A stretch of DNA of 64,000 nt. It comes from Halobacillus sp. Nhm2S1 (GTDB taxonomy: Bacteria; Bacillota; Bacilli; Bacillales; Halobacillaceae). The stretch covers positions 248,001 through 312,000 of the forward strand of contig NZ_JAIEZV010000003.1 in NCBI RefSeq assembly GCF_019599545.1, given 5' to 3'. Position numbers and translations under genes: made by a program. Every line of letters starts with the position of its first letter. Position 1 is the stretch's first letter. The notes beneath the pieces are model-generated. The model was given only the letters and a program-made list of their open reading frames with translations, was not told the origin of the DNA and made no database searches. Shown piece after piece: positions 55,973-64,000 of the stretch.

Positions 55973-57034
55973 TTACAACGTGATTAATTCTTTGGTAGAC
56001 TTGCTCAATCGTTCGTTTCCTGTTTTCGTAACGATTGTATCATCTTCGATCCGGCAGCCGCCGACGTTCGGAACATAAATGCCCGGTTCAACTGTAACGA
56101 CCATACCTTCTTCAAGCGTGACATCGGAACGGAAGGAAAGGCCAGGACCTTCATGGACATCCAGGCCGATTCCATGGCCCGTGGAATGACCGAAATACTC
56201 GCCATACCCTTTTTCTTTAATGTAATCACGTGTCAGTGCATCCGCTTCTTTGCCGGTGATGCCTTCTTTTATTCCTTCCATACCTTTTAACTGAGCCTGT
56301 AAAACGGTATCATAGATTTCCTTTAACTGGTCATTAATCTCACCCACAGCTACAGTTCTAGTGATATCAGAACAATACCCTTTGTAAAGGGCACCAAAAT
56401 CAAGCGTTACAAGCTCTCCGGATTGGATTTCCTTCTCGGAGGCCACTCCGTGTGGCAGAGCTGAACGGTAGCCTGATGCAACAATAATATCAAAACTTGA
56501 GGAAGTCGCCCCCTGCTTGCGCATGAAGAACTCAAGTTCATTTGATACATCAATCTCCTTCACACCAGGTTTTATGTAACCAAGAATGTGTTCGAAAGCA
56601 TCATCAGCAATCTTAACGGCATCCTTTAATATACTAATCTCCTCATCCGTCTTAATCAAGCGTAATTTTTCTACAATGCCTGATGTAGGGACGAGCTCTG
56701 CGTCTAATGCTTCTTCATATTGTTCAAAAAGGGTGTAGGTGACATGGTCTTTCTCAAACCCGATCCGTTTCAAACCTAATTCTTTCGCTTTTTCAGCAAC
56801 CGTTTTCGGCATAGGTGTTTTATGTTCGAGGATTTCAAACTCCTTGGCTTGCTCTGCCGCTTGTTCTGTATAACGGAAGTCTGTAATTAAGACAGCTTCA
56901 TCTCTTGTCACTAAAAGAGCTCCGGAAGAACCGACAAAACCTGATATATACCTTCTGTTTTTCGGACTCATAATCAAGAGACCGTCTAATTCCTTTGAAG
57001 CAATCGCTTTTCTTAAATTTGAAAGTTTACTCAC
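55973..57034 (-). CDS. Xaa-Pro aminopeptidase/dipeptidase (YqhT)
   Basis: The 353-residue M24 metallopeptidase cleaves next to proline. The creatinase-type N-terminal domain (SPKNRRYISGFVGSSGALLV) is followed by the pita-bread domain with metal ligands in LVTLDFGALYKGYCSDITRT, HSTGHGIGLDVHEGP, VVTVEPGIYVP and GGCRIEDD. It overlaps aroQ by four bases (ATGA) and precedes efp. Confidence 0.93.
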   Translation of the reverse strand: MSKLSNLRKAIASKELDGLLIMSPKNRRYISGFVGSSGALLVTRDEAVLITDFRYTEQAAEQAKEFEILEHKTPMPKTVAEKAKELGLKRIGFEKDHVTYTLFEQYEEALDAELVPTSGIVEKLRLIKTDEEISILKDAVKIADDAFEHILGYIKPGVKEIDVSNELEFFMRKQGATSSSFDIIVASGYRSALPHGVASEKEIQSGELVTLDFGALYKGYCSDITRTVAVGEINDQLKEIYDTVLQAQLKGMEGIKEGITGKEADALTRDYIKEKGYGEYFGHSTGHGIGLDVHEGPGLSFRSDVTLEEGMVVTVEPGIYVPNVGGCRIEDDTIVTKTGNERLSKSTKELITL

Positions 57035-57492
57035 GAATGATTTCTCCCTTCACTTTCTATCTTTTGGATCATCCCCAATGTCGCTAATCGGTAGCCATCG
57101 ATTCCAAATCCGACCACTTGTCCTGAGCATACCGGCGCTAACATCGAGGTATGGCGGAAAGATTCCCGTTCATGGACATTTGATATATGAATTTCTACCA
57201 CAGGTTTGGAGATGGCACTAATGGCATCCCGTAAAGCGATACTTGTGTGTGTATAAGCTGCTGGATTAATGATGATTCCTTCAGCTTCTTCTTCGGCTCG
57301 CTGAATCCAGTCTACGAGATCCCCCTCATGATTGGATTGAAAAGATGTGACCTCAAACCCTTGCTCGGCAGCCACTTCTTTGACCATTGTCTCAACATCT
57401 TCAAGAGACTTTTTTCCATAGGTCGCCGGTTCTCTTTTGCCTAACATATTCAAATTCGGCCCATTGATCAAAAACAGCCGCTTCTTCCCCAT
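57031..57492 (-). CDS. aroQ: type II 3-dehydroquinate dehydratase
   Basis: The 153-residue enzyme of the shikimate pathway dehydrates 3-dehydroquinate. LINGPNLNMLGKREPATYG with the catalytic tyrosine-containing flexible loop, SNHEGDLVDWIQ, INPAAYTHTSIALRDA and VEIHISNVHERESFRHTS match the family. In B. subtilis the gene is yqhS, in the same place. The stop overlaps the pepQ start. Confidence 0.95.
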   Translation of the reverse strand: MGKKRLFLINGPNLNMLGKREPATYGKKSLEDVETMVKEVAAEQGFEVTSFQSNHEGDLVDWIQRAEEEAEGIIINPAAYTHTSIALRDAISAISKPVVEIHISNVHERESFRHTSMLAPVCSGQVVGFGIDGYRLATLGMIQKIESEGRNHS

Positions 57493-57537
57493 TTAACAAT
57501 CCCACCATTTCCAAAATTGTCATACACTTTAAGTTTA

Positions 57538-58053
57538 TCATACTCTCCCTTGATTTGAATAAGAATTCACTGACTCATTGAACTCCCTGTATTCATAGGA
57601 AATGGAATACCCGATAAAGACCCCGTATAAAATAAATAAACAGCCTGTTGTAACCCACGTATCACTATTCAGTTCCATGAAAGCCGGGATGGCTGGAAAA
57701 ATCGGAGTCAACAGAAAATAAACGACCGCCCATAGCCCGATTCCATAAAAGACACCAGGCCACATTCCATTCCTTTTTTTCAATAGAAGATAGTAAATGA
57801 GAGCCGTTCCTAAAGATAAAATACCGACAATGAGAACGGCTAACACTTCAGCAAGCCACGTTCCCGTCCAATCTGTCTGCCAGAAGGAACGAAAAATGAA
57901 GGATGCAGGAGATACCTCTGTGAAATTGAAATAATAAGCGATTGCTCCTAAACCACTCCATAAAATCCCACTTGTGAAACCTGTGACTAATGCTTTTGCT
58001 ATGACACTTTGCTGTGGCTCTTGTTGTCTTTGGTCTTTTTGTTTTTCAGCCAT
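57538..58053 (-). CDS. yqhR: membrane protein YqhR
   Basis: The 171-residue membrane protein has a charged N-terminus and about four helices (from ALVTGFTSGILWSGLGAIAYY to LFILYGVFIGYSI). It is recognised as YqhR by sequence style and position next to aroQ; its function is unknown. The ATG at 58053 is chosen because AGAGGTGAT lies upstream; the frame is open to 58098. Confidence 0.82.
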   Translation of the reverse strand: MAEKQKDQRQQEPQQSVIAKALVTGFTSGILWSGLGAIAYYFNFTEVSPASFIFRSFWQTDWTGTWLAEVLAVLIVGILSLGTALIYYLLLKKRNGMWPGVFYGIGLWAVVYFLLTPIFPAIPAFMELNSDTWVTTGCLFILYGVFIGYSISYEYREFNESVNSYSNQGRV

Positions 58054-58399
58054 CTTCATCACCTCTATTCTCATTTTAACCAACCCCAATTTTTTCATGC
58101 TCTTTTCAATTGTTGGGCTAGTGATTCATGGAGATTTGAGGTAAAATAGAATTCCAAACCATTTTAATATTCTATCGTTTAAACAGCCCGATTGAAGGAA
58201 AGAGTTTACTAAAACGTACTCTTCCACCATTCAAAAATTAAGATGGGCCTGCATATTTTATTCTATAAAGGAAACAATCTTAAATAGCACATAACAACCT
58301 ACCATCCGCCGCATCTGATGATGAATAGTGTTGAAATAAGGGTATAGTTCAATAACCAGATATTCATAGTCGACCACTACGAGAAGGGAGGAAAATATC

Positions 58400-58807
58400 A
58401 TGCGTAATTGGATGACTCCTGTCATTTACACGTTGATCGGTTTAGCCATCTTCTTCGTTGGCATCCAGCTGTTTACAAACACGACTGGCTTTCTCACTTC
58501 GATCGTCACGATGATCGGAATCGCCGCTCTCATTTATGGAGCCATCTACTTCTTCTTCCTCCGCAAACGCGGCTTTGGAGGATCGGCAGGTGGAAACCGA
58601 AATGAAATGAAAAAGTATAAGCAAGCGGTCAAACAATCCAAACAAAAATACAAGCAACCAACCCCCGCCATTAAGAAAAGCCCTGTAGCCAAGGCACAAA
58701 CCAAGGCCTCTTCGTTAGGTCGAAAAAACCGCAAACGTGTGAACGGTCCACAACTTCGTGTTATTGAAGGCAATAAAAGCAAAGGAAAAAATCGAGCCAC
58801 CTTTTAA
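58400..58807 (+). CDS. yqhP: SA1362 family protein YqhP
   Basis: The 135-residue protein has two N-terminal membrane helices (PVIYTLIGLAIFFVGIQLF and IVTMIGIAALIYGAIYFFFL) and a very basic cytoplasmic tail full of Lys and Gln, ending GKNRATF. It belongs to the SA1362/YqhP family of unknown function. AAGGGAGG precedes the ATG. The region 58099-58399 upstream shows no gene; yqhQ, which lies here in B. subtilis, is missing. Confidence 0.82.
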   Translation: MRNWMTPVIYTLIGLAIFFVGIQLFTNTTGFLTSIVTMIGIAALIYGAIYFFFLRKRGFGGSAGGNRNEMKKYKQAVKQSKQKYKQPTPAIKKSPVAKAQTKASSLGRKNRKRVNGPQLRVIEGNKSKGKNRATF

Positions 58808-58822
58808 TGGCTCGATTTTTTT
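58785..58822. terminator. bidirectional terminator between yqhP and yqhO
   Basis: AAAAATCGAGCCA and TGGCTCGATTTTT pair around CCTTTTAA; the stem overlaps the yqhP stop. Confidence 0.92.
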
Positions 58823-58838
58823 ATTTCCTATTTTCATA

Positions 58839-59726
58839 TTACCTGCTCCATCTTCTTAAGAAATTGCTCGCATGTTCACGACCTAATTCCATCAATGTTT
58901 CTTTTTCTTCTTTGCTCATATCGAAATCCGTCGTTTCCACCCCACTGACAGGAATAAAAATGATATCCTTACTCAAGGTTTTGGAGATGTACCTTGCATC
59001 GTGAGCCTGCTGCATCGTTTTAAAAAGCGCGTGGAACATTTGAATCGCATTTTTAATCTTCTGTTCGGGCAGTTTATCAGGTTCATCACTTAATTTCATT
59101 CCAATCACAGGTCTAGTACGACAGCCGTCCTGCTTTTCCCAAATCCACAGAGGAAAATTACTCAAAACCCCTCCATCTACAATGATGGACCTTCCGCGTT
59201 TCCCATGAATTTTAACTGGAATGAAAAAGTAGGGAAGTCCCGAGCTCATCCTTACTGCTTTCGCTACAGAAAAAGTAGCCGGATCAATACCGTAAACTTT
59301 CTTCAAATCATCAGGGATGACCACAATTCTACCCAACGTCAAGTCAGAACATATGACTTTTAATGACCCAGGAGGTAAGTCTGCAAAAGTGCGAACACCT
59401 TTTTCACCAAGCCACTCCTCTAAAACATCTTCCAACTGATTCCCTTTATACAGCCCCATTCGATAATACAAGAGAAGCCATTTCATAAATGGAAACAGGC
59501 GGTCTGACAATGGTACGTCTACTAAACTAAGAAACGAAAGGTTATTGATCCTTTCTTTCAGTTCTTTCGCTGTGTAGCCGGCAGCTGTCAGACTCGCTAA
59601 TATGGCACCCGCGGATGTACCAGCCATTCGCTTGAAAGTGTATCCTTGCTCTTGTAGTTCTTCAAGAGCTCCAATGAACGCAAGGGCCTTTACACCGCCA
59701 CCGGAAAAAACTCCGTCCACTTTCAT
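58839..59726 (-). CDS. yqhO: patatin-like phospholipase YqhO
   Basis: The 295-residue protein has the patatin catalytic dyad: oxyanion loop GVFSGGGVKALAF, nucleophile serine in GTSAGAI and aspartate in IVDGGVLSNFPLW. This family hydrolyses acyl esters of lipids. There is no signal peptide, so it is likely cytoplasmic or membrane-associated. It is convergent with yqhP. Confidence 0.93.
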   Translation of the reverse strand: MKVDGVFSGGGVKALAFIGALEELQEQGYTFKRMAGTSAGAILASLTAAGYTAKELKERINNLSFLSLVDVPLSDRLFPFMKWLLLYYRMGLYKGNQLEDVLEEWLGEKGVRTFADLPPGSLKVICSDLTLGRIVVIPDDLKKVYGIDPATFSVAKAVRMSSGLPYFFIPVKIHGKRGRSIIVDGGVLSNFPLWIWEKQDGCRTRPVIGMKLSDEPDKLPEQKIKNAIQMFHALFKTMQQAHDARYISKTLSKDIIFIPVSGVETTDFDMSKEEKETLMELGREHASNFLRRWSR

Positions 59727-59887
59727 CCTGCTTCACCCCACTTTACTTCATTATAAACGCGCGTTTAGCCGTTTAGAACGAAGGGAGACGAATTCACATG
59801 CAAGGCCGTTTATACTGCTAAATGATGTCTTTTTTCAATACATAACAGCCACACACATCTTATCGTTGCTGTTAAAGAGTTCAACAG

Positions 59888-59923
59888 TAAAAAAAGATGC
59901 ATGGAATCCCATGCATCTTTTTC
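59888..59923 (-). terminator. terminator after mntR
   Basis: AAAAAGATGCATGG and CCATGCATCTTTTT form a 14-bp stem around AATC. Confidence 0.93.
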
Positions 59924-60353
59924 ATTCTTCATTTTGTTCTTCATTCTTCTTCTGTACTTCTCTTAACGAATCCACACGCTCCGGTTTCTCATCAAAATAT
60001 TGAACAAGATCACCAATGCGGTCGATGGAATTCCAACTCATATGATGTTCAATGCCTTCAACATCATCATAAATGTTCGCTTGATCAACCCCGATGATCT
60101 CTAAAAACTGCTCTAATAGTTCGTGACGATAAACAAGACGTTTTCCGACTTTCTTCCCTTTAGGTGTTAAAATCAATCCTCGGTATTTTTCATAGTTCAA
60201 GTATTGGTCTCGATCAAGTTTTTGAACCATTTTCGTAACGGATGACGGATGCACCTGGAGATTTTCAGCAATATCAGAAACTCGTGCATATCCTTTATCT
60301 TCAATCAAAATATAGATTTGTTCAATATAATCTTCCATGCTAGGTGTCGGCAT
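59922..60353 (-). CDS. mntR: manganese transport regulator MntR
   Basis: The 143-residue DtxR-family repressor of Mn(II) uptake genes has a winged helix with the recognition part [12 protein letters not shown]. All metal ligands known from B. subtilis MntR are present: Asp8, Glu11, His77, Glu99, Glu102 and His103. This predicts Mn(II)-specific sensing. The gene has its own terminator. In B. subtilis it lies next to yqhO and lipM; here the B12 ribonucleotide reductase follows instead. Confidence 0.96.
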   Translation of the reverse strand: MPTPSMEDYIEQIYILIEDKGYARVSDIAENLQVHPSSVTKMVQKLDRDQYLNYEKYRGLILTPKGKKVGKRLVYRHELLEQFLEIIGVDQANIYDDVEGIEHHMSWNSIDRIGDLVQYFDEKPERVDSLREVQKKNEEQNEE

Positions 60354-60559
60354 GTTGAACCCCCAATACCCTGTCTTATGTACACGTCCTATCTTGAATA
60401 GTGGACGGTTTTAATAGCATATGTTTCCACATTAAAATGATACACCAGATTCCTACCAGTGACAAGCAAGGCCTATACTCATGATTTTATCGAGCCTTTT
60501 CTCTCGGGTCTCTAACACCATGATGGTTAGATCATGGCCAGGCTAAACATACCGTAAGA

Positions 60560-60596
60560 AAAAATAACCGGCCGCCTAAGACGACCGGTTGTTTTC
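60560..60596 (-). terminator. terminator after the ribonucleotide reductase gene
   Basis: AACCGG-CCG and CG-ACCGGTT pair, followed by a T-rich stretch on the minus strand. The rest of 60354-60560 holds no gene that I can see. Confidence 0.75.
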
Positions 60597-63170
60597 TTAC
60601 AATCCACATTTCAGTTGGGCATTACAATTTGTACAAGTGTTACAACCACCAATATCTTCAACCGTACCCTGACGACAAACCGGACACGTATCTCCTACTT
60701 CGGATCCGATCGTCACCTTGGTTTTGTCCAGTTCATGGATGGTATCCATAAGAACAACGCGTGGTTTTTTGTCTTCAGGTTCAAACAGTTCCGTCTGTTC
60801 TCCCTCGAAGTCATTTTCCTCTGCTTTCAAAGACAACACTTGGCTATCTCGACTTCCATCAACGTACACCGTACCACCTTTAGCACCACCACGATATAGT
60901 CGTTGATACACTCGCTCTACTTCTTCGACTGTGTAACCTTTTGGAGCATTCACTGTTTTGGATATGCTGCTGTCCACCCAGCGTTGTATGATGCACTGTG
61001 TATCTGCGTGGGCTTCCGGGCTCATTGTCATTGCTGTAATGAACCAATCCGGTAATTCATTGGGGTCTTGTTCTGGGTGAGCGTCCAAATATTCCTGAAG
61101 GATATCTGCTTTCACCTCGATAAATTTACCTAATCGACCACTGCGGTAGTAGGAGAATGAGAAGTAAGGCTCCAATCCTGTACTTACGCCCACCATAGTA
61201 CCTGTACTTCCTGTAGGTGCAACGGTTAAGAGATGTGAGTTTCTAATTCCATAACTCAGCACATCCTGGCGTATGTCTTCTGGCATATCTTTCATATAGC
61301 CTGTTTGGATAAAACGTTCACGCAGCTGTTTTGTCTCTGCATCGGTTTTTCCTGTTAAGAATGGGAAACTCCCTTTTTCCTTTGCAAGTTCAATGGACTC
61401 CCGATAAGCTGTGGTCGCAATAGCTTCAAAAATTTCATCGACCAGTTGATTTCCTTCCTCTGATCCATAGGTAGTTTCACAGTAGATCAACAAGTCATGC
61501 AGCCCCATAACACCAAGTCCAATTCTTCGTTCTCCAAGAGCCTGTACTTTATTTTCCTCTAAAAAGTAAGGTGTTGCATCAATGACATTGTCCTGCATGC
61601 GGACACCGCGGCGTACTGTTTTCTTAAGCTTTTCAAAGTCGACCTGTTTCGTCTCTTTATTTGCAACATTTGCCAGGTTGACGGCAGCAAGATTACAAAC
61701 TGAATATGGGGCTAGTGGCTGCTCCCCGCAAGGGTTCGTAGCAACTACTTTTTGTCCATATGCGGTTGCATTTGTCTTCTCATTGGCATTATCAATAAAG
61801 AAAATACCCGGTTCAGCTGAATACGTAGCGCAAATGTTGATGAGGTTCCAAAGTTCGCTCGCTTTCACGGTCCGATACGTGCGTACACCGAATCCGCGCT
61901 CCTGCCATTCACGAACATCACCACTTTGATGCCATTCTTCATTATAAATTTCCATTTCTTCCGCTGAATAATTCTCAACATCCGGGAAGCGAAGTTCATA
62001 ATCAGCATCATTCTCAACTGCTTCCATGAATTCATTCGTAATACAAACAGAGATGTTAGCCCCCGTCAGGAATTCAGAATTGTGAACGGTGTAATTTCCA
62101 CCCAAGTGAAGCTTTTCTTCCGCTTCTTGGATGCTTTGGTCCGTAAATCCACCTTGCCCTTGAATGTGCTTATAATTGACCACACTCTGGTATAAGTCTT
62201 TCTCCGTTTCAGTAAGAGGCGCGAACTTCAATTTATCTTTAGCCAACTGTTTGATCGTTTCATCCTCGGTATTCTCAATAAGGAAGCGAAGAATTCTTGT
62301 ATTTTGCATCTTAGAAATAATAAATTCCAGGATGTCAGGATGCCAGTCAGCCAACATGATCATTTGGGCTCCGCGTCTCGAACCACCTTGCTCAACAAGG
62401 TGTGTAAGTTTTGCAATATCATCAAGCCAGGAAACCGAACCTGAAGACTTGCCATTTACTCCTCTAGCGAGCGTGTTCCGAGGGCGTAGCGTGGATCCAT
62501 TCGTCCCAACTCCACCTCCACGGGACATGATTTCCATCACCTGCTTACGGTGGTCCGATATCCCTTCACGGGAGTCTTGGATATAGGGCATTACATAACA
62601 ATTAAAATATGTTACGTCCGTTTGGGAACCTGCACCGTACAAAACACGTCCTGCCGGGATGAAATTCAACTCCGACAATTCTTCATAGAATTCGTTAAAA
62701 CTTTGTTGTTTCTTTTCCGGATCTGTTTCTACTTCTGAAAGCCCCGAGGCATTACGAAGGGCAATTTGTTCGTAATAGACTTCCAAGGGCTTATCGATGG
62801 TATCAAGATTTCGTTTGATCAATCCGGTTTCTCGTTCCTCTTCATGTTCAAGAACATTCAAAAATTCATCTTCCACTCTCACAATCGCCTGGTGAGACTG
62901 CCAATCAATCGAGTGAATAAACCCAAATCCCCGGGCAGGAAACTTCGGATCATCTTTAACCGTAAGAACAACGAAATCCCCTTCTCCAAGGGTCAACTTT
63001 TCTGTATCTTTAAACGCATACCTGTCGAGCATTACAAGTCTCGAAACACCTTTGTGCGTAATTGTCATGGATTCATTAATCTCATGGACCTGTGGAAACT
63101 GTCTTATATCAGCATTGAGGCGGTCCACATTAATTTTCGTGTGTACATCTGTGGAGGTGGTCGTCTGCAT
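60597..63170 (-). CDS. nrdJ: adenosylcobalamin-dependent ribonucleotide reductase (class II)
   Basis: The 857-residue enzyme makes deoxyribonucleotides using an adenosylcobalamin radical, with or without oxygen. YFNCYVMPYIQDS holds the first redox cysteine region, NPCGEQPLAPYSVCNLAAVNL is the active-site signature with Asn, Cys and Glu, and TVAPTGSTGTMVGVSTGLEP is typical of the barrel. The C-terminus carries a zinc-ribbon-like CPVC...CNTCTNC and a final cysteine for electron transfer. GGGAG precedes the ATG. Two NrdR boxes overlap the promoter. No B12 riboswitch is visible. It is inserted between mntR and yqhL relative to B. subtilis. Confidence 0.94.
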   Translation of the reverse strand: MQTTTSTDVHTKINVDRLNADIRQFPQVHEINESMTITHKGVSRLVMLDRYAFKDTEKLTLGEGDFVVLTVKDDPKFPARGFGFIHSIDWQSHQAIVRVEDEFLNVLEHEEERETGLIKRNLDTIDKPLEVYYEQIALRNASGLSEVETDPEKKQQSFNEFYEELSELNFIPAGRVLYGAGSQTDVTYFNCYVMPYIQDSREGISDHRKQVMEIMSRGGGVGTNGSTLRPRNTLARGVNGKSSGSVSWLDDIAKLTHLVEQGGSRRGAQMIMLADWHPDILEFIISKMQNTRILRFLIENTEDETIKQLAKDKLKFAPLTETEKDLYQSVVNYKHIQGQGGFTDQSIQEAEEKLHLGGNYTVHNSEFLTGANISVCITNEFMEAVENDADYELRFPDVENYSAEEMEIYNEEWHQSGDVREWQERGFGVRTYRTVKASELWNLINICATYSAEPGIFFIDNANEKTNATAYGQKVVATNPCGEQPLAPYSVCNLAAVNLANVANKETKQVDFEKLKKTVRRGVRMQDNVIDATPYFLEENKVQALGERRIGLGVMGLHDLLIYCETTYGSEEGNQLVDEIFEAIATTAYRESIELAKEKGSFPFLTGKTDAETKQLRERFIQTGYMKDMPEDIRQDVLSYGIRNSHLLTVAPTGSTGTMVGVSTGLEPYFSFSYYRSGRLGKFIEVKADILQEYLDAHPEQDPNELPDWFITAMTMSPEAHADTQCIIQRWVDSSISKTVNAPKGYTVEEVERVYQRLYRGGAKGGTVYVDGSRDSQVLSLKAEENDFEGEQTELFEPEDKKPRVVLMDTIHELDKTKVTIGSEVGDTCPVCRQGTVEDIGGCNTCTNCNAQLKCGL

Positions 63171-63223
63171 TTTGCATCTCTCCCTTTTAAACTAAAACTA
63201 AATGATTTGCATTTGATATATGT

Positions 63224-63253
63224 AACATACCACATTCTCAAAAAGATAATCAA
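63224..63253 (-). promoter_or_regulatory. sigma-A promoter of nrdJ
   Basis: On the minus strand TTGATT (63248-63253) and TATGTT (63224-63229) are separated by 18 bases. The -35 lies inside the first NrdR box. Confidence 0.55.
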
Positions 63254-63294
63254 TATATTGTGTTGTGATAATTTTCAGTCACCATATATTGTGC
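63248..63294 (-). promoter_or_regulatory. tandem NrdR boxes upstream of nrdJ
   Basis: Two 16-bp sites, AATCAATATATTGTGT (63248-63263) and TCACCATATATTGTGC (63279-63294), match the NrdR box acaCwATATATwGtgt. Their starts are 31 bases apart, three helical turns, as is usual for NrdR pairs. Confidence 0.88.
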
Positions 63295-63477
63295 TGTTGA
63301 ACGAATATGTAGAAACTTGTCAATCGAAAAATTTTGAGATATCAAACGTATGAACCAGAGATTAAAAGAAAAACCTGCTCCCTATTGTTTCTTTCAGCTT
63401 TTTCATTATTTGCATCTCCGTACCATCTACAATCCTCGACAAAATAACACTTTCCCTCAAGTTTCGAAAAAATTTTT

Positions 63478-63506
63478 TTGAAATACTCCTCATTCCCTCC
63501 TATAAT
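63478..63506 (+). promoter_or_regulatory. sigma-A promoter of yqhL
   Basis: TTGAAA (63478-63483) and TATAAT (63501-63506) are separated by 17 bases. Confidence 0.8.
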
Positions 63507-63541
63507 AGATAGAGGAATAGAGAAATGAGGGGGATGGAAAG

Positions 63542-63922
63542 ATGGATTTATGGATCTTAATCGCAGCGATCCTGTTGGTTATCGCTTTCGGTTTGTATAG
63601 ATTCTTCAAAGCAAGAAAAATCATGACCACATTACCGGAAGACAAGTTCCGCGAAGGCTACAGAAAAGCCCAATTGATTGATGTTCGTGAACCAAAGGAA
63701 TTTGATGGCGGGCACATCCTTGGGGCAAGAAACATTCCATTGTCTCAAATGAAAAACCGTCTTATTGAAATCCGCAAAGACAAACCAGTTTATCTATACT
63801 GCCAAAGCGGTGCTCGTTCTGCACGTGCCGCCATGATGCTCCACAAGCAAGGATATGAAGACCTTAATATGCTTGAAGGTGGATTCAAAAAGTGGAATGG
63901 TAAAATCAAAGCGAAAAAGTAA
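63542..63922 (+). CDS. yqhL: rhodanese-like protein YqhL
   Basis: The 126-residue protein has an N-terminal membrane helix (LWILIAAILLVIAFGLYRFF) and one rhodanese domain: IDVREPKEFDGGHI, then the active-site loop YCQSGARS with the sulfur-carrying cysteine. It likely transfers sulfane sulfur at the membrane; its role is unproven. GAGGGGGATGG precedes the ATG and a good promoter lies upstream. Confidence 0.92.
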   Translation: MDLWILIAAILLVIAFGLYRFFKARKIMTTLPEDKFREGYRKAQLIDVREPKEFDGGHILGARNIPLSQMKNRLIEIRKDKPVYLYCQSGARSARAAMMLHKQGYEDLNMLEGGFKKWNGKIKAKK

Positions 63923-63928
63923 TCACCC

Positions 63929-63960
63929 TCCCGGTTCCCTAAGAACCGGGATTTTATTTT
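63929..63960 (+). terminator. terminator after yqhL
   Basis: CCCGGTTC and GAACCGGG pair around CCTAA, followed by ATTTTATTTT. Confidence 0.88.
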
Positions 63961-64000
63961 CTTCGTATTAAACAATAGCTCCTGTTTGTTGAAGACTAAG

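Noticed and set aside
60518-60537. inverted repeat CCATGAT...ATCATGG
   Set aside because: There is no T run and no link to a promoter; it is probably incidental.
63171-63534. cobalamin riboswitch upstream of nrdJ
   Set aside because: The region is AT-rich and lacks a B12-box-like sequence or helix set; NrdR boxes explain the regulation better.
1-64000. tRNA, rRNA, CRISPR, prophage or transposase genes
   Set aside because: None were found on reading both strands; all large ORFs are accounted for by housekeeping or sporulation families.

Overview
The window is chromosomal DNA of a spore-forming Bacillaceae bacterium. Spo0A, SpoIVB, the complete spoIIIA operon and a small acid-soluble spore protein are all present. 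Gene order follows the Bacillus subtilis yqh-yqi-yqj region closely, but with insertions and losses. The many acidic proteins, the OLE RNA locus and the overall gene set suggest a halophilic or alkaliphilic genus such as Halobacillus or Pontibacillus; the genus is an inference. I see no rRNA, tRNA, CRISPR array, prophage or intact insertion sequence.

Layout. 1-5.4 kb (+): a glycerophosphodiesterase, a membrane glycosyltransferase, NamA, RNase Z and an aldehyde dehydrogenase. 5.5-8.4 kb (-): an FtsX-type ABC transporter whose promoter is flanked by two inverted repeats. 8.6-10.6 kb (-): a DUF3892 protein, SspP, a YpzI-like protein and DNA polymerase IV with a LexA-like box. 10.8-16 kb (-): an M20 peptidase and a propionyl/methylmalonyl-CoA module (carboxyltransferase, a B12-domain/epimerase fusion, mutase large subunit). 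16-19 kb: the Prli42 micropeptide, an L,D-transpeptidase, YqjA, bacilliredoxin BrxB and an unknown secreted or membrane protein. 19.2-29.3 kb (-): the bkd operon for branched-chain keto acid oxidation and its sigma-54 activator BkdR, with a good -24/-12 promoter in front of ptb. 29.4-32.4 kb (+): YqzF, a cNMP/CBS/DUF294 protein and a DnaQ-like exonuclease. 32.6-41.9 kb: aspartate kinase, an unknown small gene, spo0A, spoIVB, recN, argR, tlyA and dxs. 42.0-43.3 kb: oapA and a roughly 615-nt structured noncoding RNA recognised as OLE RNA. 43.3-49.5 kb (-): ispA, xseBA, folD, nusB, yqhY and accBC. 49.9-55 kb (-): spoIIIAA-AH behind a sigma-E-type promoter. 55.4-60.4 kb: efp, pepQ, aroQ, yqhR, yqhP, yqhO and mntR. 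60.6-63.2 kb (-): a B12-dependent ribonucleotide reductase behind two NrdR boxes. 63.5 kb (+): the rhodanese YqhL.

How the parts fit. The Bkd pathway turns isoleucine and valine skeletons into acyl-CoAs, part of which end as propionyl-CoA; the mutase/epimerase module can carry that to succinyl-CoA. The mutase and the ribonucleotide reductase both need adenosylcobalamin. Dxs and IspA supply isoprenoids and enclose the OLE RNA/OapA locus. AccBC feeds fatty acid synthesis. Sporulation genes are controlled by visible sigma-H/0A-box and sigma-E signals.

The most notable system is OLE RNA plus OapA, a large noncoding RNA with a membrane partner protein whose biochemical role is still poorly understood.
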